Below, in pieces: positions 5,366-12,399 of a stretch of DNA of 12,685 nt (positions are counted from its first letter, which is position 1; each line of letters opens with the position of its first letter). The DNA comes from Euryarchaeota archaeon UBA33. Lineage in GTDB: Archaea > Thermoplasmatota > E2 > DHVEG-1. Where the stretch lies: NCBI GenBank assembly GCA_002506745.1, contig DAYE01000004.1, positions 1-12,685 of the forward strand. Direction: 5' to 3'. Position numbers and translations under genes: made by a program. The notes under the pieces were generated by a model. That model was not told where the DNA came from. It did not search any database and saw only the letters and a program-made list of their open reading frames with translations.

Positions 5366-7075
5366 TCATTGATTAAACCCAAGGAGATATCGGAGTATTG
5401 GAAATGCATTAGGGAATCGTTCCAGCAGCCATTCAAGCAATCGGAAATGAGGTGGTTCATAGGGCATGGTCACTGATAAGTTTCCCCAAGGACCCCAGCG
5501 GTTATCAGTATCCTTCGCTCGTGCTCGAATGATATAGGTTCCTTTTTCAGACCAGGAATGATTCACTATAATTAATTCACCGGAGTTATACGGACCAAGC
5601 CAACCAGTATTCGTTCCATCGCCCCACTCGATTTGATAATAAATGTTATTACCTATTGGTGATGTCGAAGTGAATGTATAGTCATACGTTTTCTCTATTT
5701 TTCCCATTGTTTTGCCAGAGATAGTCGGGGTAGATGGTGATTCTGGATCTAATATACCAAATGCATGAAGATATCCATAAGGGCTAAGCTCAGCATCTTC
5801 CGAGCCAACGTACACGCGGTCATCAGGACCTATGCTCGGTGAGGATCTGATCTGAACAAGTGTCAATTGATTACGCCACTTTTCAGATCCATCTGGATTC
5901 ACAGCAACTAAGGAACCACCTGCACTGACAAAGATCGTCCCGTCCGCGGAGACTGCTGGGATAGTCCCGTAGATGGAACCTTGTACATCAGTAATCCACT
6001 TCAAAGTGCCATCAGAATTATATGCGCGTAGTTGTTCCGTCCCGACATAGATAGTACCATCTTCCGCAAGTGCAACACCAGCGGCAGCAATACTATCACC
6101 AGTAGATGCCTGCCATTTTAAAGTCCCATTAGGATAAATAGCATAGAAATATCCGTTAAATGAAGGAACATAAATAGTACCATCTGGTGCTATGGATGAT
6201 GATCCTTTGATTTCGTCACCGGTCTCAAATCGCCAACGCAGAGTCCCATTCGGATACAACGCATAGAGGTAATGGTCACCAGAACCAATATAGATTGTAC
6301 CATCTTGACTTATTGCTGGGGATCCCATCACGATATGATCAGTGGTATATCGCCATTTTTCCGTTCCATCCGCATTTATCGCGTAAATGATATGATCATC
6401 ATCTCCAAAATAAATCGTTCCATCTTCTGCAATTGATGGAGAAGAAGCAGAACTACCATCAGGAGCAAATAACCATTTTAATATTCCATTTTGATTCAAT
6501 GCATAGAAATAGTGATAAGCACCCCATGTTGTAAAATAGACTGTACCATTATCTGCAAGAGCTGGAGTTCCCCAAATGATTCCAGCTGTTGCATAACGCC
6601 ATTTCCGTGTTCCATTCGGATAAAGAGCATAGAGAGCACCATCTGCGCCTTTAGTCCCAAAATAAACAATCTCATCGTTGTCTATAATCGCTGAACCCCA
6701 AACTGCACCAGTTTCTACTCCATGAACACACCAGATTTCAACCCCAGAATTATTTTCCGTACTAAATGGGCTTTGGCAGGTATGAAATCCATCATGTCCT
6801 AACATTGGCCAAACAGAATTCATTGAAGCATTTCTATCACCATCTGATTCTATGATATTCATCCGTTTCTGCTTAAAATAAGGGAAAACTTTTTCAACAA
6901 TTTGTATTGAATTATTATTATTAACTTGCCAATTATTCATATAATTCGGAATAATTAATTCAAGTTGGTCAGCAGGAATTCTTTTAATTTTTTCAAATAC
7001 AAACGAATTCACACATGGATTACACACTATAACGAAAATCATAATTATTGAAATTTTTAACCATATTGTTTTCAT
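5366..7075 (-). CDS. Exported PQQ-like beta-propeller protein with PKD-like domain and amphipathic C-terminal tail
   Basis: The 569-residue protein has a signal peptide (M-K-T-I-W-L-K-I-S-I-I-M-I-F-V-I-V), a linker with Y-M-N-N-W at residues 45-49, W-P-M-L-G-H-D at about 89-95, and then an eight-bladed PQQ-like propeller to about residue 442. Residues about 447-538 form a PKD/Ig-like domain containing W-G-D-G-T-N-T-G-W-L-G-P-Y and H-S-W-S-x-K-G-T-Y, ending in V-T-M-P. This pattern recurs in archaeal exported proteins. The final 27 residues form a separate tail with L-L-E-R-F-P-N-A-F-P-I-L-R-Y-L-L-G. The two sister proteins lack this tail and it may be a localisation or anchoring signal. No PQQ-dehydrogenase active site is recognised. 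The gene is divergent from the giant M28-like gene and has its own promoter and a GGGAA ribosome binding site. Confidence 0.87.
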   Translation of the reverse strand: MKTIWLKISIIMIFVIVCNPCVNSFVFEKIKRIPADQLELIIPNYMNNWQVNNNNSIQIVEKVFPYFKQKRMNIIESDGDRNASMNSVWPMLGHDGFHTCQSPFSTENNSGVEIWCVHGVETGAVWGSAIIDNDEIVYFGTKGADGALYALYPNGTRKWRYATAGIIWGTPALADNGTVYFTTWGAYHYFYALNQNGILKWLFAPDGSSASSPSIAEDGTIYFGDDDHIIYAINADGTEKWRYTTDHIVMGSPAISQDGTIYIGSGDHYLYALYPNGTLRWRFETGDEIKGSSSIAPDGTIYVPSFNGYFYAIYPNGTLKWQASTGDSIAAAGVALAEDGTIYVGTEQLRAYNSDGTLKWITDVQGSIYGTIPAVSADGTIFVSAGGSLVAVNPDGSEKWRNQLTLVQIRSSPSIGPDDRVYVGSEDAELSPYGYLHAFGILDPESPSTPTISGKTMGKIEKTYDYTFTSTSPIGNNIYYQIEWGDGTNTGWLGPYNSGELIIVNHSWSEKGTYIIRARAKDTDNRWGPWGNLSVTMPYEPPHFRLLEWLLERFPNAFPILRYLLGFNQ

Positions 7076-7083
7076 TTTTCACA

Positions 7084-7088
7084 TTCCC
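7084..7088 (-). promoter_or_regulatory. Ribosome binding site of the third propeller gene
   Basis: GGGAA lies eight bases before the ATG at 7073-7075. Confidence 0.5.
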
Positions 7089-7107
7089 TAATGATAATAT
7101 CTGAGAA

Positions 7108-7125
7108 CTCCTTAAAAATCTTTTC
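7108..7125 (-). promoter_or_regulatory. Promoter (BRE/TATA-like) of the third propeller gene
   Basis: On the minus strand the sequence is GAAAAGATTTTTAAGGAG, near-identical in sequence and identical in spacing to the element of the first propeller gene. Another TATA-like run, CTATATATAT, lies further upstream at 7151-7160 and could be an alternative that would give a leader of about 50 bases. Confidence 0.58.
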
Positions 7126-7200
7126 TATTACGTTATTATAATTACTTAACATATATATAGTAAACTTATTAATATTGTATTTCTAAATTTAGAATAAATG

Positions 7201-7218
7201 GAAAATATTTTAAATTAT
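7201..7218 (+). promoter_or_regulatory. Promoter of the giant M28-like protein gene
   Basis: GAAAATATTTTAAATTAT begins with the same GAAAATATTTT as the first propeller element, but on the opposite strand of the divergent region. With initiation about 25 bases downstream, the leader to the ATG at 7262 would be about 25-30 bases and would include the ribosome binding site. Confidence 0.55.
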
Positions 7219-7245
7219 TTATTAATTCGTATTACTTAAAAAAAT

Positions 7246-7255
7246 GAGAGGAAGG
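7246..7255 (+). promoter_or_regulatory. Ribosome binding site that decides the start of the M28-like gene
   Basis: GAGAGGAAGG ends six bases before the ATG at 7262. An earlier in-frame ATG at 7244 overlaps this site, so the later ATG is preferred. It also places a typical lysine-rich N-region directly before the hydrophobic signal core. Confidence 0.6.
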
Positions 7256-7261
7256 TTTTAT

Positions 7262-10200
7262 ATGAAAAAGAAATTAGTTGGAATATTTATCTTCATGCTG
7301 ATGATTTCTAATGCTTTGACCACTATTTTATTTTCACACAATGAAATCGTCAAAGCAAACGAAGTAGTAAACCTCGATAATGATTATGTCTGGAATTTAA
7401 CAAACGATTTTGCAAATGTAATACATAATGTGAATTGGTCCGAAAACGGAGAAAACGGCATACCCAAAGGTCGTAGCTGGGCAACTGCAGGAGAAGACTA
7501 CACTATTGAAAATATATTAGAACCAAATATGAAAGGAGAAAATAATCCATGTGGTCTTACAGAATATTCTTTATTACCAATCGGATATGTTTCCGGACCT
7601 AGAGGTAAAGTTTTACTAGGCAAGTATATAGACAAAGAATATTCCACTAAGATTGTCATACACGATTACAATTTAACGTTAGAAAATCAAGGTTCTGTGT
7701 ATAAATATATACCCTATCCAGAATTGTTCCCATACGGAATAGGACTCCTCCCTAATTATAATAAAGAATATAGAACTCATTTTTCGTCTGTGAGGATTAG
7801 GAATTTAGATAAATACCCTATAACAAATCCTTTTTCAGATGCATCCTATTATTATAGCATCAGTACTACGGTTTTAAATAATAACTTTCCTGGATTGCTT
7901 GCTGGAACAGTGAAATATATCGAGGATGATCAATCAATACCGGAAAATCAAAATGACACAGTCTTTCTAATGAATGAAACAACCTCCTGCGAAACAAAGA
8001 TACAGAACATTACAGACAAAGCAACTGGATGCATTTTAATACACGACCAAAATCGAGGTTACACTTTCGAAAATGCAGCGGATCAAAATTGTTCATTTGC
8101 GCGGATCGGATGTACAAATACCAATTTATCACTCTTATTAAATGACTTGGGAAACGGATCGGAATATTTTGCCATGATAGATAACGAGACACAAACTCTG
8201 AATTTCTTCAATACATCTTATAATCCAATAAGTGAAAACGCATGGGTTGGTTTAATGAATCTAAGTAATGAATCAACTGGCGACAATGGATTTAGTAATG
8301 TTTTTCTTCAAAATCGTAGGTGTTATTATTACAATTGTTGTCACCGAGATAATCCCTGTAAAGGTATCATTATTGCAGGTCCGGGAGATACTCATTTCAT
8401 GCTTCCCACAAGCCATGCTTGGATGTGGTTCAATATTCCATATTGGTTAGATGTTTATTGGGTCCCGATGCTTTCCGTTAACGCCTCGGTCGCTAAATGG
8501 TTACGAGATAATATTGACGCTGCAACTGTAAGTGGATTTATAGATCAAGATCTTTATGAGCAAACTGAGGATCATCCTGGTGTCATTAGTAATAATGTCG
8601 TTGCGTACCGAAACATCTCTCACAGTCCTGATGATAAAATAGTGGTTTTAAGCAACAGGATCGATGGATGGTTCTCTGAGGCACCGGGGGACAGTGGTGT
8701 CGGGGGAGCTATTCTTCTCGGTATCGCTAAATACTTTAAAGACAACGATATCACACCAAAATACAATCTAACATTTCTCTTTACAACTGGAGAAGAATAT
8801 GGTATGAGAGGCGCTCAGCATTTTGTCGATACTCATCCGAATGGGACAGATGCTGGAGAATATAATTACATTCATTGGATAGGCTTCGATCAACTCGGAT
8901 TTGATTTAATCGACCCACTATCACAATCAAAATTACAAACCGAAATAAAAACAACGAATGTGACCATGAAAAACCTTATCTCAACTATCGCCAGCCAAAC
9001 AAATTATGAAGAAAGAACTGAAAATAAGTATGATTTTAATGTTGCTATTAGAAGCGGTGGAGGTGCGGAAGACTTCGTATGGAAGAATAACTGCTCAAAT
9101 ACCATCCTTTTTGATAAAGACCGCGGTTGGGATGGATGGCACCGAGCGGGCAACAATTACGCAGATGGTGATTCATTGTCACATATCGATCGCGATGACG
9201 TCAATGTGACATTCGAGTTAGCATGGAACGTGACAAAATATTTCACGGTGAATCCAGACTGTTGGTTCAGCAACGTCACCTTCACTCCGTTTGATTCACC
9301 GAACGACGGTGATACCCTACTGGATTCAATACGGACGAACTTCACCATCCATTCTGTCCTCCCCAGCGATCGAGTCAGGGTTGAGCTTGACCTCGGCTAC
9401 AATATCAATGGAGAAAAGAATGTCACTCAGAATGCGGGGGGTGTTAATTATACGGTCACCTCTGGGATACAAAATTGTTCTTACATTTTCACCATCCCTG
9501 ATACAGTCGTTGACGCGTATTACAACGTGAGCTTCAAATTGTATAACTCAACAGGATATATCAACAAAATCGTATACAATAGCTCATCTGAAACATATTA
9601 TAATGATACCACTGACATATCAAACTGGATCCATCTCTACCATCCACTCGGGTACACAAAAGCAGGGCATTCACACAAATGTGTCTATGATAATATCAGC
9701 GGCTCCGTGTTCACCGCAAACGAATACGGCGAAGCACAAAACATCACCGCACATATCAACCTAGCATACATGTCACCAGGGCCGTACCGGTGCATGCTCT
9801 ACCAGGCAAGCAATGGAACGCTTATCGGGAACACCACCAGCGACTGGGAGCCGCTCCCAACCGGCAATCCCGAGTTACCGTCCACCTGGTGGGCAGTATT
9901 CAACTTCACCGGGGAGAAACCGCATCTTGTGAAAGGCACCCAATATATCATCACCTGCTGGGGTGACTCCCCCTACTCCTGGGTGTCATATGATGACTCA
10001 GGTTTCAGTGGAACAGGAAGATACTACAACCACTCGTACGGGGATCCACCGATCCAGGGGAACTTTATCAACGAATCCCGGTATTATTCCATCTACTGTG
10101 GCTACACACCTGCTCTCCCACGGATATCCGATGTCCTTGCAAGTCCGCATACTGTTGGATATGGATTCAATGTCACGATCAGCGCGAATGTCACTGCTCC

Positions 10201-12250
10201 AAACGGTGTCAACCAGGTCAAAGTCCATATTGATACCCCTGGAGGTGGTTTCAGCGCAATAAATTATACTATGACCCATACAGCAGGAAATACCTACCAG
10301 TATGTGTATCCATTTACTTGGTTTTTAGGATGTTACGAGTATACAATCTGGGTAATCGACAATATGGGTAACGTCAACAGCTCCGCTGGTCATCATTTCC
10401 ATGTTTCTGTAAATGCGACCATCAGCATCGCTACCCTGCAAGACAGTTATACCGGGAACCAATACATCAATATCACCGATCCGCCGAACCTACCGGAGAA
10501 CTATTCGTTGGTTGGTCGGGATCTCACCTGGGACGAGTACTACAACGCGGTCACCGGGCAGAACATGCTTGAGGTCTCCACTGGACCAATAAACTACCAG
10601 GAGGATAATGGCACGTGGACACCGATCAACAATACCATGAGACAACTCGAAAGTAATCATCCTGCTTACGTGTATGGATATCGTAACGGAAACGATCATG
10701 GGTTGTATGGCGTGTACTTTAAATCTAATGCGCAGAGCGAATGGCCGGTCGCGTTCACGTACAACCGATCTGATGACCCTGCCATCTATGCAGTGAGAAG
10801 TAAGCTTGTGGGAGTCGGGTATGTTGATCCAGCGAGCAACTGGGCGTACCAATATTTACAAAGTGTGCAGAGCAGCCAAGGACAAACCAACGACAATTCT
10901 ATAACCTATGAGGATGTTTTCACAGGCACCGACGTCACTTGGAGCTACGGCACCACTGGTCTCAAAGAAGAGATTACGTTAAGCAATGCGACAAAGACAG
11001 TGTTACAAAATCATCCACCGTCGATGTACGGGCTTAACAATGGGAGTTCGTATCTCGTGTTTATCACTAAACTGGATCATCAGAACCTCAACCTCTGCAA
11101 CAGTTCAGGGGTGCTGGAGGGGAACGTCACGATCTCCGACACCGGGGTTGACTTCAAAGACCTACTCGGGCAGTTCACCTGCGCCCTACCACTGGGTGAG
11201 GCATACGAGATGAACAACGAATCCGTGCGGGAGAGGTTAACATATCGTATCATCCATCTGAACGGCAACACCTATCTCCTTTCCGGGTTGAAGGTCACGG
11301 ATTTGACTGCGATGGCGTTCCCGGTGGTGATTGATCCCACGCTCACCATCTATTCCACCATCAACGATGGTTACATCTACAAATCAAGCACCAACTACAA
11401 CACCGCATGGACCGCATCAACCGGCACGGTCGACGACTCAGGAACAACCCTGACAATTGGGCAAAAAAAAGCAACGACAATCCCGCTGCCCACCTATTAT
11501 ATTTACCGGGGGTTCCTCTTCTTCAACACCACCCTGCTTCCCTCAAACGCCTACATTGACAACGCGACCCTGGGTCTCTATAAATCCGGTGATTCCTCCG
11601 CCACGGATTTCCAGATCACCGTGCAGAACGGGCTGCCGATTTATCCGCACAGTCCCTTGCAGACCGGTGATTACGGGAAGATCCATTACTCCGGGAATGG
11701 AGGCATGTTGAACACCAGTATGTTCGTCAATGGATGCAACAACATCACCCTGAACAATGATGGGAAAAGCTGGCTGAACCGGACCGGGCTGACGAAGCTG
11801 TGTCTCAGGAGCAGCAGGGACATCAACGGGAACACCCCGACTGGTAATGAGTACGTCACGATCTACGCTAATGATATGGGTGGGCATTATCAGCCCAAGC
11901 TTGTGATCACCTACCGGAACCAGTCGAAAATCAAGAACACGGGCTCCACCTGCTTCAAAGGATATCTGTTGATTCAAGTGCAGTATTATGACTCCGGGGT
12001 CTGGGTGTTGGACAACACTACCGTGGATGAGCCCTTCCCACGAACGATAGACATCAACAGTCAGCTTGCTCTTGACCGGATCTTCAATGGGAGGATCAGG
12101 TCGTCGGATCTGAAACATGGCGTAGGGACGTATCGCGTGTACACGGCGTTTAGGGATCCCACAGGTACCATCTTGAAGACCGACACGAGTAGTAGTGGTA
12201 GGGTTGGGTCTGCTGAGTTGAAAGCCTGGCGGCAATTCAGTAAAACCTAA
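7262..12250 (+). CDS. Giant exported multidomain protein with degenerate M28 peptidase-like domain
   Basis: The protein has 1662 residues. The signal peptide is M-K-K-K-L-V-G-I-F-I-F-M-L-M-I-S. The N-terminal region has G-R-S-W-A-T-A-G-E, like the G-R-x-x-x-T-x-G-E segment of archaeal M28 exopeptidases. Residues about 215-415 are PA-domain-like (A-T-G-C-I-L-I-H) with a C-x4-C-C-x5-C cluster (354-366). Residues about 445-660 are M28-like: S-N-R-I-D-G-W, G-D-S-G-V-G-G (D477), G-E-E (511-512), G-F-D-Q (D543) and Y-A-D-G-D-S (633-638). Two metal-binding histidines expected in this family appear replaced, by R466 and Y633, so activity is doubtful. Then come Ig-like (664-780), beta-sandwich (787-950) and Ig-like (953-1050) modules. 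A WapA-like region (1054-1357, G-T-D-V-T-W-S-Y then L-K-E-E-I-T-L) follows, ending in V-I-D-P-T. A DNRLRE-like domain (1360-1553) and a terminal module (G-Y-L-L-I-Q-V-Q and L-A-L-D-R-I-F-N-G) complete it. There are many N-x-S/T sequons and no terminal anchor. GC rises from about 27-38% to 48-62% in sampled lines after base 9180. A role in surface substrate binding is inferred. Confidence 0.85.
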   Translation: MKKKLVGIFIFMLMISNALTTILFSHNEIVKANEVVNLDNDYVWNLTNDFANVIHNVNWSENGENGIPKGRSWATAGEDYTIENILEPNMKGENNPCGLTEYSLLPIGYVSGPRGKVLLGKYIDKEYSTKIVIHDYNLTLENQGSVYKYIPYPELFPYGIGLLPNYNKEYRTHFSSVRIRNLDKYPITNPFSDASYYYSISTTVLNNNFPGLLAGTVKYIEDDQSIPENQNDTVFLMNETTSCETKIQNITDKATGCILIHDQNRGYTFENAADQNCSFARIGCTNTNLSLLLNDLGNGSEYFAMIDNETQTLNFFNTSYNPISENAWVGLMNLSNESTGDNGFSNVFLQNRRCYYYNCCHRDNPCKGIIIAGPGDTHFMLPTSHAWMWFNIPYWLDVYWVPMLSVNASVAKWLRDNIDAATVSGFIDQDLYEQTEDHPGVISNNVVAYRNISHSPDDKIVVLSNRIDGWFSEAPGDSGVGGAILLGIAKYFKDNDITPKYNLTFLFTTGEEYGMRGAQHFVDTHPNGTDAGEYNYIHWIGFDQLGFDLIDPLSQSKLQTEIKTTNVTMKNLISTIASQTNYEERTENKYDFNVAIRSGGGAEDFVWKNNCSNTILFDKDRGWDGWHRAGNNYADGDSLSHIDRDDVNVTFELAWNVTKYFTVNPDCWFSNVTFTPFDSPNDGDTLLDSIRTNFTIHSVLPSDRVRVELDLGYNINGEKNVTQNAGGVNYTVTSGIQNCSYIFTIPDTVVDAYYNVSFKLYNSTGYINKIVYNSSSETYYNDTTDISNWIHLYHPLGYTKAGHSHKCVYDNISGSVFTANEYGEAQNITAHINLAYMSPGPYRCMLYQASNGTLIGNTTSDWEPLPTGNPELPSTWWAVFNFTGEKPHLVKGTQYIITCWGDSPYSWVSYDDSGFSGTGRYYNHSYGDPPIQGNFINESRYYSIYCGYTPALPRISDVLASPHTVGYGFNVTISANVTAPNGVNQVKVHIDTPGGGFSAINYTMTHTAGNTYQYVYPFTWFLGCYEYTIWVIDNMGNVNSSAGHHFHVSVNATISIATLQDSYTGNQYINITDPPNLPENYSLVGRDLTWDEYYNAVTGQNMLEVSTGPINYQEDNGTWTPINNTMRQLESNHPAYVYGYRNGNDHGLYGVYFKSNAQSEWPVAFTYNRSDDPAIYAVRSKLVGVGYVDPASNWAYQYLQSVQSSQGQTNDNSITYEDVFTGTDVTWSYGTTGLKEEITLSNATKTVLQNHPPSMYGLNNGSSYLVFITKLDHQNLNLCNSSGVLEGNVTISDTGVDFKDLLGQFTCALPLGEAYEMNNESVRERLTYRIIHLNGNTYLLSGLKVTDLTAMAFPVVIDPTLTIYSTINDGYIYKSSTNYNTAWTASTGTVDDSGTTLTIGQKKATTIPLPTYYIYRGFLFFNTTLLPSNAYIDNATLGLYKSGDSSATDFQITVQNGLPIYPHSPLQTGDYGKIHYSGNGGMLNTSMFVNGCNNITLNNDGKSWLNRTGLTKLCLRSSRDINGNTPTGNEYVTIYANDMGGHYQPKLVITYRNQSKIKNTGSTCFKGYLLIQVQYYDSGVWVLDNTTVDEPFPRTIDINSQLALDRIFNGRIRSSDLKHGVGTYRVYTAFRDPTGTILKTDTSSSGRVGSAELKAWRQFSKT

Positions 12251-12300
12251 CGAAGCAATCTTATAATGAATAATGAAAGTGGAAGTCTGGCTATTACTGC

Positions 12301-12326
12301 CTGATTTTCCTTACTTTCTTATTATT
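12301..12326 (+). terminator. Weak pyrimidine-rich terminator after the M28-like gene
   Basis: A T-rich stretch (TTTTCCTTACTTTCTTATT) lies 50-75 bases after the stop codon. It has no long uninterrupted T-run or hairpin, so support is modest. Confidence 0.28.
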
Positions 12327-12339
12327 GATTAAAAGTGCA
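12327..12339 (+). repeat. Fourth copy of the GATTAAAAGTGCA motif
   Basis: This exact GATTAAAAGTGCA differs by one base from the copy at 1271. It lies just upstream of the probable promoter of the M29 aminopeptidase gene, which suggests a regulatory site or upstream activating sequence. Confidence 0.38.
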
Positions 12340-12353
12340 ATGCCAAACCGACA

Positions 12354-12368
12354 GGAAACTCTTTTATC
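12354..12368 (+). promoter_or_regulatory. BRE/TATA promoter of the M29 aminopeptidase gene
   Basis: GGAAACTCTTTTATC fits an archaeal purine-rich BRE followed by a TATA-like core, ending 31 bases before the ATG. Initiation about 25 bases downstream would give a very short leader of about 10 bases. A GGGA at 12389-12392, seven bases before the ATG, may act as the ribosome binding site. Confidence 0.45.
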
Positions 12369-12399
12369 ATTTCACTTGTTCCCCTACTGGGAATAAAGT

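Noticed and set aside
1661..7075. Regularly spaced DNA repeats of roughly 115 bases, considered as a CRISPR or satellite array
   Set aside because: The repeats are in frame, vary mostly at synonymous or loop positions and encode propeller blades.
1661..7075. The propellers as working PQQ-dependent dehydrogenases
   Set aside because: They are shorter than those enzymes, lack the family's catalytic residues and cysteine pair as far as can be seen, and end in PKD/Ig-like binding domains.
7140..7200. An A/T-rich stretch with ATATATATA as a replication origin or unwinding element
   Set aside because: It is a short divergent promoter region. No origin recognition boxes and no Orc1/Cdc6 gene are present.
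7244..7261. The earlier ATG of the giant gene
   Set aside because: It overlaps the GAGAGGAAGG ribosome binding site, has none of its own, and the later ATG gives a standard signal peptide.
11543..12235. A 230-codon open frame on the minus strand opposite the 3' end of the giant gene
   Set aside because: It lies wholly antisense to well-supported DNRLRE-like and terminal domains. The G/C-rich codons there suppress antisense stops. The translation is rich in V, I, P and R with no recognisable domain.
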